DNA of 64,000 nucleotides from Nocardioides sp. (lineage in GTDB: Bacteria; Actinomycetota; Actinomycetes; Propionibacteriales; Nocardioidaceae): the NCBI RefSeq assembly GCF_030149505.1, contig NZ_JASBRN010000045.1, forward strand, positions 62,001-126,000, in the 5' to 3' direction. A program made the position numbers and the translations under genes. Numbering within the stretch: the first letter of the stretch is position 1; the number at the start of each line of letters is the position of its first letter. This document shows positions 51,464 to 60,386 of the stretch, one piece after another. The notes beneath the pieces were generated by a model. The model saw only the letters and a program-made list of their open reading frames with translations, made no database searches and was not told where the DNA came from.

Positions 51464-51856
51464 ATGGGACTGCTGGACCGCTTCCGCCGCGGCTCCGGGG
51501 CGAGGATGCGCAAGCCCGCCCGGGACGCCTACCGCACCGGCTCGACGCGCGTGCGCGCCGCCGACGGCGCCGACGTCGACCACCTCAACTCCTGGGTGGG
51601 TGAGCGTCGCGGGGTCGAGGGCTTCGTCGAGCCGCGCACCGCGGTGAGCGACGTGACGCTGCTGCTGGTCGCCCACGACGGGGAGTGGACCCGACGCCGG
51701 GTGCCCTCGGTGAAGTGGGCCCACGACTTCTGCAACCGTCACCAGGTGCCGTCCTACGACGCCGCCGTGGTCGGGGTGCCGCAGCGGATGCGGGAGTACA
51801 ACTCCCGGCAGCGCCAGGCGCAGAAGCAGGCGCTGCGCGACGAGCTGGACTCCTAG
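51464..51856 (+). CDS. Hypothetical protein
   Basis: A 130-residue basic, soluble protein with no recognised domain. It starts [20 protein letters not shown] and has a central strand-rich part ([20 protein letters not shown]) and a Gln/Arg-rich C-terminal helix. ATG 51464 is chosen because the upstream part of the frame overlaps the lpdA promoter region. It is divergent from lpdA and convergent with pepA (seven-base gap). Function unknown; similar small genes occur next to lpdA/pepA in related genomes as far as I recall. Confidence 0.65.
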   Translation: MGLLDRFRRGSGARMRKPARDAYRTGSTRVRAADGADVDHLNSWVGERRGVEGFVEPRTAVSDVTLLLVAHDGEWTRRRVPSVKWAHDFCNRHQVPSYDAAVVGVPQRMREYNSRQRQAQKQALRDELDS

Positions 51857-51863
51857 GAAGCGA

Positions 51864-53375
51864 CTAGGAGGCGACCAGCGCGTCGGCGAGGTCGACCAGC
51901 GTCGCGACCGCGAAGCCGGTGCCGCCGCTGGTGACGTGGCCCGAGGGGCCGCCGCTGGCGAACGCCGGTCCGGCGATGTCGAGGTGCGCCCACGGCAGGC
52001 CGCCGGTGAACTCGCGCAGGAAGGCGGCCGCGAAGAGCCCGCCGCCCCATCGCACCCAGTCGTGCTGGGCGAGGTCGGCGACCTTGGAGGAGGTGATGCG
52101 CTGCTTCATCTCCTCGGGGATCGGCATCGGCCACATCGCCTCGCCGGCGGTCTCGGCGGCGGCCAGCACCTGGCCGACGGTCTCCTCGGTGCCGAGGACG
52201 CCGGCCACCTGGGTGCCGAGCGCCAGCACCATGTGGCCGGTCAGCGTGGCGACGTCGACGACGAGGTCGGGGGAGACCTCGACCGCGCGGCCGAGCGCGT
52301 CACCGAGCACGAGCCGCCCCTCGGCGTCGGTGTTGAGGACCTCGACGGTCGTGCCGCCGTACAGGCGCAGGACGTCGCCGGGGCGGGTGGCGTTGCCGGA
52401 GACCATGTTCTCGGCCATCGGCACGAACGTGGAGACCTTCAGCGGCAGGCCGAGACGGGCGATCGCGAGGGTGGCCTGCACGACCGCGGCGGCCCCGGCC
52501 ATGTCGCTCTTCATCTCGTGCATGGAGGTGGCGGGCTTGATGGTCAGCCCGCCGGAGTCGAAGGTGATGCCCTTGCCGACCAGTGCGAGGTGGGGGGCGT
52601 CCTTGGCCAGGCCCTTGGGGGAGTAGGTGATCTCGACCAGGCGCGGCGGGGCGTCGGAGCCCTGGCCGACGCCGAGGATGCCGCCGCAGCCCATCTCGGC
52701 CAGGGCGACCTCGTCGTGGACGGTCACCGTCAGCACCTTGCCGCGCCCCTTGGTCAGCGGGGCGGTCGCGGCCTGGACGGCCTCGGCGAAGAGCGGCGGG
52801 GTGAGGTCGCCCGGAGGAGTGTTGACCCAGGTGCGGCAGTCGGCGACGGACCGCGCGACCACCTGGGCGCGGGCCAGCGCGTCGACGACCTCCTGCTTGC
52901 GGGCGGCCGGGGTGAGCACGACGACCTCGCCGGGGCCGTCGGTCGGCGTCGCGGTGTCGCGCTGGTACGCGGTGAAGCGGTAGCCGCCGAGCAGCCACCC
53001 CTCGGTGACGGCCCGGACCTCGGCGGCGCCGGGGGTCGGCAGCGCCAGGGCCACCGTCGCCGCGTTCGGCACCGCGCGGGCCGCAGCGCCGGCGGCCCGG
53101 CGCAGGTCGGCGGTCGACGGCGTGCGGCCCAGCCCGACCAGCACGAGCACGGACGCGTTGATCGCGCCGGCGGTGGGGATGCGGGTGGTCTCGCCGAGGC
53201 TGCCCTTGATCGAGAGCGAGGCCAGCAGCGGGCGCAGCTTGCGGCCGTACGCCGAGGCGACGTCCTGGGCGCCGTCGGCCAGGGAGACGCCGTCCTCCCC
53301 GGCGAGGACGCCCACCACCACGGCGTCGACCTTGGTCTTGGCGGGGCTGGCGCTGCGCACGATGAAGGAGGTCAC
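51864..53375 (-). CDS. pepA: Leucyl aminopeptidase (M17)
   Basis: A 503-residue dizinc aminopeptidase of peptidase family M17, cleaving N-terminal residues from peptides in the cytoplasm. The catalytic block [17 protein letters not shown] (with Lys and Asp) and the family signature [15 protein letters not shown] are intact. GTG 53375 starts six bases after a TAGGCT box, so it is probably leaderless. It is divergent from gcvT. Confidence 0.95.
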   Translation of the reverse strand: MTSFIVRSASPAKTKVDAVVVGVLAGEDGVSLADGAQDVASAYGRKLRPLLASLSIKGSLGETTRIPTAGAINASVLVLVGLGRTPSTADLRRAAGAAARAVPNAATVALALPTPGAAEVRAVTEGWLLGGYRFTAYQRDTATPTDGPGEVVVLTPAARKQEVVDALARAQVVARSVADCRTWVNTPPGDLTPPLFAEAVQAATAPLTKGRGKVLTVTVHDEVALAEMGCGGILGVGQGSDAPPRLVEITYSPKGLAKDAPHLALVGKGITFDSGGLTIKPATSMHEMKSDMAGAAAVVQATLAIARLGLPLKVSTFVPMAENMVSGNATRPGDVLRLYGGTTVEVLNTDAEGRLVLGDALGRAVEVSPDLVVDVATLTGHMVLALGTQVAGVLGTEETVGQVLAAAETAGEAMWPMPIPEEMKQRITSSKVADLAQHDWVRWGGGLFAAAFLREFTGGLPWAHLDIAGPAFASGGPSGHVTSGGTGFAVATLVDLADALVAS

Positions 53376-53381
53376 CCGGGC

Positions 53382-53387
53382 AGCCTA
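53382..53387 (-). promoter_or_regulatory. -10 box of a leaderless promoter for pepA
   Basis: TAGGCT on the minus strand ends six bases before GTG 53375. Confidence 0.55.
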
Positions 53388-53431
53388 GGAGACGGGGCAC
53401 GACGAGAGGGGGCCCACGGTGCCCGCTGGGG

Positions 53432-53437
53432 TAGGTT
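53432..53437 (+). promoter_or_regulatory. -10 box of a leaderless promoter for gcvT
   Basis: TAGGTT ends seven bases before ATG 53445. A glycine riboswitch, common upstream of gcv genes, has no room here because pepA starts 69 bases away. Confidence 0.55.
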
Positions 53438-53444
53438 CCACGCC

Positions 53445-54554
53445 ATGTCGACGCCGTTGCTGACCTCGCCGCTCCACGCCCGGCACGAGGCGCTCGGGGC
53501 CAAGATGGCGGAGTTCGGCGGCTGGTCGATGCCGCTGGAGTACGCCGGGTCCGGGGTCGTCAAGGAGCACACCGCCGTGCGCGAGGCCGTGGGCCTCTTC
53601 GACGTCAGCCACCTCGGCAAGGCGACGGTCTCCGGGCCGGGCGCGGCCGACTTCGTCAACGCCTGCCTCACCAACGACCTGGGCCGGATCGGCCCCGGCC
53701 GCGCGCAGTACACCCTGTGCTGCGACGAGCGGACCGGTGGCGTGGTCGACGACCTGATCGCCTACCACCACGCCGACGACGACGTGCTGCTCGTGCCCAA
53801 CGCCGCCAACACGGCCGAGGTCGTGCGGCGACTGGCCGCCGCGGCCCCCGCGGGCGTCACCGTCACCGACCGCCACCGCGAGCTGGTCGTCCTGGCCGTC
53901 CAGGGCCCGCGGTCCGACGAGGTGCTCACTGCGCTGGGGCTGCCGGTCGACCAGGACTACATGGCCTTCGGGCTCGGGGAGCACGCCGGCCACGAGGTCG
54001 TCGTGTGCCGCACGGGCTACACCGGCGAGCGCGGCTACGAGCTGCTCGCCCCCAACGCCGCCGCCGAGTCGCTGTGGGACGCCCTGCTCGAGGCCGGTGC
54101 CGAGCACGGCATCCTGCCGTGCGGCCTGGGCGCGCGCGACACCCTGCGCACCGAGATGGGCTACCCGCTCCACGGCCAGGACATCTCCCTCGACGTGACG
54201 CCCGTCGAGGCCCGCCTCGGCTGGGCCGTCGGGTGGTCGAAGCCGGAGTTCTGGGGCCGCGAGCCGCTGCTGCGCCAGCGCGAGGAGGGCCCGCAGCGGG
54301 TGCTGCGCGGCATCGTCGCGACCGGCCGCGGCATCCCGCGCCCGCACATGCGGGTGCTGCTCAGCGCCGACGTGCCGGTCGGCGAGGTCACCTCCGGCAC
54401 CTTCTCCCCGACCCTGCGCAAGGGCGTCGGGCTCGCGCTCGTCGCTGCCACCGTCGCCGCGGACGCCGAGGTGTCGGTGGACGTGCGCGGGCGCCGCGAG
54501 GTCTTCCAGCTCACCAAGCCCCCCTTCGTCGAGCCCTCGGTCCGGGAGGTCTGA
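53445..54554 (+). CDS. gcvT: Aminomethyltransferase, glycine cleavage T protein
   Basis: A 369-residue tetrahydrofolate-dependent T protein, which releases ammonia from the H-protein-bound aminomethyl group and forms methylene-[69 protein letters not shown] and the late [19 protein letters not shown] are the family blocks. The other gcv genes are not in view. Two bases separate it from the next small gene. Confidence 0.94.
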   Translation: MSTPLLTSPLHARHEALGAKMAEFGGWSMPLEYAGSGVVKEHTAVREAVGLFDVSHLGKATVSGPGAADFVNACLTNDLGRIGPGRAQYTLCCDERTGGVVDDLIAYHHADDDVLLVPNAANTAEVVRRLAAAAPAGVTVTDRHRELVVLAVQGPRSDEVLTALGLPVDQDYMAFGLGEHAGHEVVVCRTGYTGERGYELLAPNAAAESLWDALLEAGAEHGILPCGLGARDTLRTEMGYPLHGQDISLDVTPVEARLGWAVGWSKPEFWGREPLLRQREEGPQRVLRGIVATGRGIPRPHMRVLLSADVPVGEVTSGTFSPTLRKGVGLALVAATVAADAEVSVDVRGRREVFQLTKPPFVEPSVREV

Positions 54555-54555
54555 G

Positions 54556-54825
54556 ATGTCGCTGCCCGAGCAGCCCGCCACGTTCCGCGCACCCACCCCT
54601 GCCGAGCTGCCCTGGTGGTGGCGCCTGGAGGACGCGACCGGCGCCGAGGTGCGCCTGACCGGGGAGGCCGCCGCCGACCTCGACGGGCAGCGCTTCCCCA
54701 GCCAGGGCGACGCCGAGTCGTGGGTGGGCGAGACCTGGGCCGACCTGGCCCGCGAGGGCGTCGACGCCGTCACCCTCTTCGAGCTCGACCGACGGGTCTA
54801 CGGCCCGATGTCGCTCCACGCCTGA
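54556..54825 (+). CDS. Small hypothetical protein
   Basis: An 89-residue acidic soluble protein that starts one base after the gcvT stop and is therefore probably cotranscribed and coupled. It contains a Trp-rich motif (ELPWWWRLEDATG) and a central helix around GDAESWVGETWADLA. It has no known family name that I can give; small proteins of this kind follow gcvT in several actinobacteria. A role in glycine metabolism is not shown. Confidence 0.7.
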   Translation: MSLPEQPATFRAPTPAELPWWWRLEDATGAEVRLTGEAAADLDGQRFPSQGDAESWVGETWADLAREGVDAVTLFELDRRVYGPMSLHA

Positions 54826-54842
54826 GCCGGCCGGTCCAGGCA

Positions 54843-56312
54843 GTGGTCCAGGGGCCTGCGCGCCGCGCCCGGGCGCAGGCCGCCGCCGAGGCCGAGGAGT
54901 ACGCCGCGGCCCGCCGCCCCGACCTGGTGCGGCTCGCCGTGCTGCTCGGCTCCCCGCCGGACCACGCCGCCGTGCTGGCCGACCGCACCCTCGCCGGTGT
55001 CCGGGCGGGGTGGTCCGAGCTGATCGCCGGCGACCCCGACGACCAGCTGGTCGACCTGCTGCTCGAGCAGCGCGCGCTCGACCGCACCGCGTGGTGGGAC
55101 CGCGTCCGCCCCGACGAGGTGCTGCCGCCCGAGCTGGCGCCCCTCGACCGGCTGGACCCGCGCACCCGGGCCGCGGTCGTGTGGGGTGCGCTGGGCCGCG
55201 ACCCGGCCGGCGTGGGCGACCACGTCCCGGTGGACCCGGGGCTGCCGGGCCTGGTGGCGCGGGTCGCTGCCGGCGTACCCGTGCCGCCGGAGGTGGTGCG
55301 GATCCCCCTGCGGTCCCGCTCCTCGCGCCGGCTGGTCCTCGGCGCCGCGGCCGCCGCGGTCGCGGTCGGGCTGCTCGTGCCCGCGCTCCGGCCGGACGAG
55401 CGCCCCGCCGCCGACCCACCGCTCGGCCCCGTCGACGTCGGTGGGCGCCCCAACCCCGCCCCCGTCGCGTGGTACGCCGCCGGCCGGGTCCACCTCGACG
55501 AGGGGTCGGCCGCGGTGCCGGACGTGGTGGCCCTGGTCGAGATGGGGGCCGGCGCGGTGTACCTCGACGTCGACGGGCGGGTGGTCGCGCTCTCCGGCGA
55601 CGGCGGGCGGACGCTCCTGGGGCAGGCCGTGCTCGGGCCGGGCCTGGTGGGCAGCGCGGTGCGCGGCCGGGTCGCGTGGGTCACCGAGGACGACGAGGTC
55701 GAGGTCGCCGACGTCGGGACCGGGCGGGTGGTGGACCGGCTGGACGTGGGGGACGCCGAGCAGGTGGGGCTGCTGCGGATGGTCGGCCCGGTGCTGCGTC
55801 TCACCGAGGGCGGCAGCGAGACCGCGTGGGACCTCGACGAGAACATGATCGGCGAGGTCGAGTCCGGCCAGGGGCAGGGCGAGCTCGTCGACGTCGTCGG
55901 CAGCACCGAGCTGCGCCAGCTCGACGGTGGCAGGGTCGCCGTCGACGGGCCCTTCGGTGGGCGGGTCGTGGTGCCCGGCGACGGGGGAGAGATCTCCCCG
56001 AGCGAGGAGTTCGTGCTCACCCGCACCGGCGAGGGCGGGCTCGGGGTGCGGGTCTTCGAGGCCGGCACCGGCGAGGAGCGCGCCTCCGGCACCACGCGCG
56101 AGGACCTCGTCCTCGACGTCCGGTTCACCGGGGCCGACGAGATCACCTACCTCCTCGGCGACCGGGCCTCCCTGCCCGACGGGTCCGGGGTCGGTCGGGC
56201 ATCGGGCACCGGCCCGGTGGAGGTGCGGACCTGCCAGGTGCGCCTGGACTTCTGCGTCGTGCACGCCTCAGGGCCCGGGTTCGGCGAGACCGCCGCGCTG
56301 CTGGCCCGCTGA
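54843..56312 (+). CDS. Hypothetical single-pass membrane protein with beta-rich outer domain
   Basis: 489 residues from the GTG at 54843, the first usable start in the frame. The N-terminal 150 residues are cytoplasmic and helical (LVRLAVLLGSPPDHAAVLAD, LLEQRALDRTAWWDRVRP). One membrane helix follows (RLVLGAAAAAVAVGLLVPAL). The outer 310 residues are repeated short beta strands with V-x-V and G-G turns, suggesting a propeller-like domain. Two Cys (RTCQVRLDFC) are near the end. I recognise no family; the layout resembles anti-sigma or surface-sensor proteins, but no sigma factor gene is adjacent. Confidence 0.6.
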   Translation: MVQGPARRARAQAAAEAEEYAAARRPDLVRLAVLLGSPPDHAAVLADRTLAGVRAGWSELIAGDPDDQLVDLLLEQRALDRTAWWDRVRPDEVLPPELAPLDRLDPRTRAAVVWGALGRDPAGVGDHVPVDPGLPGLVARVAAGVPVPPEVVRIPLRSRSSRRLVLGAAAAAVAVGLLVPALRPDERPAADPPLGPVDVGGRPNPAPVAWYAAGRVHLDEGSAAVPDVVALVEMGAGAVYLDVDGRVVALSGDGGRTLLGQAVLGPGLVGSAVRGRVAWVTEDDEVEVADVGTGRVVDRLDVGDAEQVGLLRMVGPVLRLTEGGSETAWDLDENMIGEVESGQGQGELVDVVGSTELRQLDGGRVAVDGPFGGRVVVPGDGGEISPSEEFVLTRTGEGGLGVRVFEAGTGEERASGTTREDLVLDVRFTGADEITYLLGDRASLPDGSGVGRASGTGPVEVRTCQVRLDFCVVHASGPGFGETAALLAR

Positions 56313-56360
56313 GCGGCCGCCGCAGGCCGGGGGCCGGGGCGTGGTGGCAAGGTGGGGACC

Positions 56361-57197
56361 GTGGAGCACCCCTACCGCTGCGTGGACGTCTTCGGCTCCG
56401 GCCCCCTGAGCGGCAACCCGGTCGCGGTGGTGCACGACGCCGACGGGCTCGACGAGGAGCAGATGGCCGCCTTCGCCCGGTGGACCAACCTCTCGGAGAC
56501 CACCTTCCTCCTCCCGGCGACCGACCCGGACGCCGACTACCGGGTGCGGATCTTCACCCCCGGCGAGGAGCTGCCCTTCGCCGGGCACCCCACCCTCGGC
56601 TCGGCGCACGCCTGGCTCGAGGCCGGCGGCACGCCGCGGGAGGACGGCGTGGTGGTGCAGGAGTGCGCGGCCGGCCTGGTCCGCGTGCACACCGGCGAGC
56701 GGCTCGCCTTCGAGGCGCCGCCGCTGCGCCGCTCGGGACCCGTCGACCCTGACGACCTCGTGCGGATCGCGACGGCGCTGCGCCTGCACGTCGGCGACAT
56801 CGTCGACGCAGCCTGGGTCGACAACGGACCCGGGTGGGTCGGGGTGCTGCTCCCCGACGCCGCCGCGGTGACCGCGCTGCACCCGGACTGGGCCGCCTTC
56901 GACGGCCTCGACATCGGGGTCGCCGGTCTGCACCCGACCGGGAGCGACGTCCAGCTCGAGGTGCGCGCGTTCTGCCCCGGCCTCGGTGTCACCGAGGACC
57001 CGGTCACCGGGAGCCTCCAGGCCGGCCTCGCGCAGTGGCTCACCGCCACGGGACGGTTGACGACGCCGTACGTCGCCGCGCAGGGCGCCGCGCTGCGCCG
57101 CCGCGGCCGCGTGCACGTCGAGGAGCGCGCCGGCGCCCTCCTCGTCGGTGGCGCCACCGTGACGACCACCGTGGGATCGCTGCGGCTGGGACCGTGA
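56361..57197 (+). CDS. PhzF-family isomerase/epimerase-like protein
   Basis: A 278-residue protein with the two-fold PhzF (diaminopimelate-epimerase-like) fold. The N-terminal CVDVFGSGPLSGNPVAVV, the catalytic Glu in WTNLSETTFLL, GEELPFAGHPTLGSAHAWL and EDPVTGSLQAGLAQWL are conserved. No phenazine genes are nearby, so the substrate is unknown. GTG 56361 (VEHPYRCVDVF) is chosen over GTG 56352 because the conserved fold begins there; this is uncertain by three residues. Confidence 0.88.
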   Translation: MEHPYRCVDVFGSGPLSGNPVAVVHDADGLDEEQMAAFARWTNLSETTFLLPATDPDADYRVRIFTPGEELPFAGHPTLGSAHAWLEAGGTPREDGVVVQECAAGLVRVHTGERLAFEAPPLRRSGPVDPDDLVRIATALRLHVGDIVDAAWVDNGPGWVGVLLPDAAAVTALHPDWAAFDGLDIGVAGLHPTGSDVQLEVRAFCPGLGVTEDPVTGSLQAGLAQWLTATGRLTTPYVAAQGAALRRRGRVHVEERAGALLVGGATVTTTVGSLRLGP

Positions 57198-57227
57198 CTT
57201 GGACGGGGTGGGACCGTTGGACACACC

Positions 57228-58043
57228 ATGGACACCCGTCAGCGGACCCGACGCCTGATCCTCGCCGCCCTGGCCGCACTCGGCCTGGCTCTCCCGCTCG
57301 CCCTGGTGGGCACCACCTCGCCCGCGACCGCGATCGTCGGCGGCAGCCAGGCCCGTGACGGCCAGCACCCCTTCATGGTCTCCCTGCAGACCGCGGGCTC
57401 GCGGGGCAGCGACGGCCACTTCTGCGGTGGCTCGGTCGTCGGCAAGCGGTGGATCCTCACCGCGGCCCACTGCACGATCTTCGAGCCCGGCGACGTCCAG
57501 GCTGTCGTGGGCCGCACCGACCTGACCGCCGGCGGCGGGCAGGTCCTGCGGATCGCTCGGACGGAGGTCCACCCCGACTACGCCGACACCGGCTCCAGCG
57601 ACGTCGCGCTGTGGCGCACCACGAAGAAGATCAAGGCCCCCCGCATCGCCCTGCCGACGGCCGCCGACGACACGCTCGAGGCGCCGGGCAGCACGCTGAC
57701 CGTCGCCGGGTGGGGCCACGAGGTCTACCAGGCCGGCTCGGTCCAGGACCGGCTCAAGACCCTCGACGTGCGGGTCACCAGCGACCTGGAGTGCGTGACC
57801 AACACCCTGGTCCTCGGCTTCACCGAGGCCACGGAGTTCTGCGCCGCGGAGCTGGGCGGAGACTCCTGCCAGGGCGACTCCGGCGGCCCGATCTTCGGCA
57901 CCCGCGCCGACGGCCGGGTGGTCCAGCTCGGCGCCGTCTCCTACGGGCTGGGCTGCGCCCTCCCGCTCTTCCCGGGCGTGTACGCCGAGCTCAACAGCCC
58001 CACGATCCTCAGCTGGATCCGCGCCACGATGAAGGCCGCCTGA
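57228..58043 (+). CDS. Secreted trypsin-like serine protease (S1)
   Basis: 271 residues. A signal peptide ends in TSPATA and is followed at once by IVGG, the mature N-terminus of chymotrypsin-fold proteases, so signal peptidase cleavage would release active enzyme without a propeptide. His is in LTAAHC, Asp in GSSDVALW, Ser in SCQGDSGGP. Asp six residues before that Ser predicts cleavage after Arg or Lys. Five Cys allow two disulfides. ATG 57228 begins a typical Arg-rich signal. The target is unknown; such proteases are common secreted enzymes. Confidence 0.92.
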   Translation: MDTRQRTRRLILAALAALGLALPLALVGTTSPATAIVGGSQARDGQHPFMVSLQTAGSRGSDGHFCGGSVVGKRWILTAAHCTIFEPGDVQAVVGRTDLTAGGGQVLRIARTEVHPDYADTGSSDVALWRTTKKIKAPRIALPTAADDTLEAPGSTLTVAGWGHEVYQAGSVQDRLKTLDVRVTSDLECVTNTLVLGFTEATEFCAAELGGDSCQGDSGGPIFGTRADGRVVQLGAVSYGLGCALPLFPGVYAELNSPTILSWIRATMKAA

Positions 58044-58084
58044 CCCGCCCGACGGGACTGTGCCCGGCGTCCCGCGCCGCGGGG

Positions 58085-58090
58085 TAGCGT
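58085..58090 (+). promoter_or_regulatory. -10 box of a leaderless promoter for thyA
   Basis: TAGCGT ends seven bases before GTG 58098. Confidence 0.6.
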
Positions 58091-58097
58091 CTGCCCC

Positions 58098-58922
58098 GTG
58101 CAGGCCTACCTCGACCTCCTCCGCCGGATCCTCGACGAGGGCGTCGAGCGCACCGACCGCACCGGCACCGGCACGCTCTCGGTCTTCGGCCACCAGACCC
58201 GCTACGTCCTGGACCCGGCGCTCGGCGGCGGCTTCCCGCTGGTGACGACCAAGAAGGTCCACACCCGCTCGGTCTTCGGCGAGCTGCTGTGGTTCCTGCG
58301 GGGCGACACCAACGTGCGGTGGCTCCAGGAGCGCGGCATCTCGATCTGGGACGAGTGGGCCGACGAGGACGGCGAGCTCGGACCGGTCTACGGCGCCCAG
58401 TGGCGCTCGTGGCCGACCCCGGACGGTCGGCACGTCGACCAGCTGGCGCAGGTCGTCGAGGCCCTGCGCCGCGACCCGTCCTCGCGCCGCCACGTCGTCT
58501 CGGCGTGGAACGTCGCCGACATCCCGGACATGGCACTCGCGCCGTGCCACGCGCTCTTCCAGTTCTACGTCGCGCCCGACACCGACGGCGGTCCCGACCG
58601 GCTCTCCTGCCAGCTCTACCAGCGCTCGGCCGACGTCTTCCTGGGCGTGCCGTTCAACATCGCCTCCTACGCCCTGCTGACCCACATGGTCGCCCAGGTG
58701 ACCGGCCTGCGGGTCGGCGACTTCGTGCACACCCTGGGCGACGCCCACCTCTACCTCAACCACCTCGAGCAGGCGCGGCTGCAGCTGACGCGCGAGCCAC
58801 GTCCCCTGCCGACGCTCGTGCTGGACCCGACGGTGACCGAGGTCGACGCCTTCGAGCTCGAGCACATCGAGGTCGCCGGCTACGACCCGCACCCCGCGAT
58901 CAAGGCGCCGATCTCGGTATGA
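58098..58922 (+). CDS. thyA: Thymidylate synthase
   Basis: A 274-residue ThyA that makes dTMP from dUMP with methylene-THF, leaving dihydrofolate. [20 protein letters not shown], the nucleophile Cys in [13 protein letters not shown], and [20 protein letters not shown] are intact, as is the end [11 protein letters not shown]. Leaderless GTG start. folA follows 11 bases later and regenerates THF. Confidence 0.97.
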   Translation: MQAYLDLLRRILDEGVERTDRTGTGTLSVFGHQTRYVLDPALGGGFPLVTTKKVHTRSVFGELLWFLRGDTNVRWLQERGISIWDEWADEDGELGPVYGAQWRSWPTPDGRHVDQLAQVVEALRRDPSSRRHVVSAWNVADIPDMALAPCHALFQFYVAPDTDGGPDRLSCQLYQRSADVFLGVPFNIASYALLTHMVAQVTGLRVGDFVHTLGDAHLYLNHLEQARLQLTREPRPLPTLVLDPTVTEVDAFELEHIEVAGYDPHPAIKAPISV

Positions 58923-58932
58923 GGACGGCAGC

Positions 58933-59418
58933 GTGAGCAGCCGGCGGATCGTCCTGGTCGCCGCGGTCGCCCGCAACGGCGTCATCGGCAACGGCCCCGA
59001 CATCCCCTGGAAGGTGCCGGGGGAGCAGGCGGCGTTCAAGCACCTCACGATGGGCCACACGCTGGTCATGGGTCGCACGACGTACGAGTCCATCGGCCGC
59101 CCGCTGCCCGGCCGCGAGACCGTGGTCCTGACCCGGGACCCCCACTGGTCCGCCGGTGACGTGGGGGGCGTGCACGTGGCGCACTCCCTCGACGACGCCC
59201 TCCTCCAGGCGACCCGGCTCCCTGGTGAGGTGGTCGTCGCGGGCGGGGCGAGCGTCTACGCCGCTGCCCTGCCGCTGGCCACCGAGCAGGTGATCAGCGA
59301 GATCCCGCTCGAGCCCGAGGGCGACGTGCACTACCCCGCCTTCGACCGGCACCAGTGGACCGAGACCCGGCGCGACGAGCTCGACGGCTTCGACCGGGTG
59401 TGGCTGCGGCGCAGGTAG
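58933..59418 (+). CDS. folA: Dihydrofolate reductase
   Basis: A 161-residue NADPH-dependent enzyme that reduces dihydrofolate. AVARNGVIGNGPDIPWKVPG, the helix AAFKHLTMGHTLVMGRTTYE and VVVAGGASVYAAAL are conserved. The usual acidic active-site residue in the first helix is replaced by Glu or Gln (PGEQAAFKHLT), which could be checked by alignment. GTG 58933 follows GAGG overlapping the thyA stop; operon with thyA. Confidence 0.95.
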   Translation: MSSRRIVLVAAVARNGVIGNGPDIPWKVPGEQAAFKHLTMGHTLVMGRTTYESIGRPLPGRETVVLTRDPHWSAGDVGGVHVAHSLDDALLQATRLPGEVVVAGGASVYAAALPLATEQVISEIPLEPEGDVHYPAFDRHQWTETRRDELDGFDRVWLRRR

Positions 59419-59422
59419 TTCG

Positions 59423-59428
59423 TAGGGT
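59423..59428 (+). promoter_or_regulatory. -10 box of a leaderless promoter for the LLM oxidoreductase
   Basis: TAGGGT ends six bases before ATG 59435. Confidence 0.55.
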
Positions 59429-59434
59429 CGGCGC

Positions 59435-60376
59435 ATGGAGCTGCGCATCTTCACCGAACCCCAGCAGGGCGCGAGGTACGCCGACCTCCTCCGGGTCGCC
59501 CGGGAGACCGAGCGGCTGGGGTTCGGGGCGTTCTTCCGCTCCGACCACTACCTCGGCATGGGGACTCCCGGCCTGCCCGGGCCGAGCGACGCCTGGATCA
59601 CGCTGGCCGGGCTGGCGCGCGAGACCAGCACCGTGCGCCTCGGCACGATGATGACCAGCGCGACCTTCAGGCACCCGGGCCCGCTGGCGATCTCGGTGGC
59701 GAACGTCGACGACATGTCCGGCGGCCGGGTCGAGCTCGGCATCGGCGCGGGTTGGTTCCTCCAGGAGCACCAGAAGTACGCCATCCCGTTCCCCGACACC
59801 AAGGAGCGCTTCGACCGGCTCGAGGAGCAGCTCGCGGTCATCACCGGGCTCTGGACCGCCGACCCCGAGGCGGGGTTCACGTTCGAGGGCACCCACCACT
59901 CGGTCACCGACTCGCCCGGGCTGCCCAAGCCCGTGCAGGGCGACGGCCTCCGCGGCGGCCCGCCGATCCTCGTCGGAGGCATGGGCAAGCGCCGCACGCC
60001 CGCCCTCGCCGCGGCGTACGCCGACGAGTTCAACCTCCCCTTCGCGCCCTTCGAGGAGGGGCTCGAGCAGCTGGACCGGGTGCGCCGCGCCTGCGAGGCG
60101 ATCGACCGCGACCCCGGCTCGATCCGGATGTCGTCCGCGCTGGTGCTGTGCGTCGGGGAGACCGAGGAGGAGCTGGCCCGACGGGCCGCCGCGATCGGCC
60201 GCGAGGTCGAGGAGCTGCGCGAGAACGGCCTGGCCGGTCTGGTGCCGGAGGTCGTGGAGAAGATCGGCCGCTACGCCGAGTCGGGGCAGGAGCGGCTCTA
60301 CCTCCAGACCCTCGACCTGGGCGACCTGGACCACCTGCGGCTGGTCGCCGAGCAGGTCGTCCCACAGATCCCATAA
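59435..60376 (+). CDS. LLM-class F420-dependent oxidoreductase
   Basis: A 313-residue luciferase-like monooxygenase-fold (TIM barrel) protein. GFGAFFRSDHYLGMG, VRLGTMMTSATFRHPGPLAI, SGGRVELGIGAGWFLQEHQK and PPILVGGMGKRRTPALAA are typical of the F420-dependent subgroup in actinobacteria. It probably uses reduced F420 rather than FMN; the substrate is unknown. Its 3' end overlaps the dapA -10 box. Confidence 0.9.
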   Translation: MELRIFTEPQQGARYADLLRVARETERLGFGAFFRSDHYLGMGTPGLPGPSDAWITLAGLARETSTVRLGTMMTSATFRHPGPLAISVANVDDMSGGRVELGIGAGWFLQEHQKYAIPFPDTKERFDRLEEQLAVITGLWTADPEAGFTFEGTHHSVTDSPGLPKPVQGDGLRGGPPILVGGMGKRRTPALAAAYADEFNLPFAPFEEGLEQLDRVRRACEAIDRDPGSIRMSSALVLCVGETEEELARRAAAIGREVEELRENGLAGLVPEVVEKIGRYAESGQERLYLQTLDLGDLDHLRLVAEQVVPQIP

Positions 60377-60379
60377 CCT
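60374..60379 (+). promoter_or_regulatory. -10 box of a leaderless promoter for dapA
   Basis: TAACCT ends seven bases before ATG 60387 and overlaps the stop codon of the preceding gene. Confidence 0.5.
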
Positions 60380-60386
60380 TGGCCGC

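Noticed and set aside
53388..53444. Glycine riboswitch before gcvT
   Set aside because: Only about 70 bases separate pepA and gcvT, too short for the tandem aptamer, and the transcript appears leaderless.
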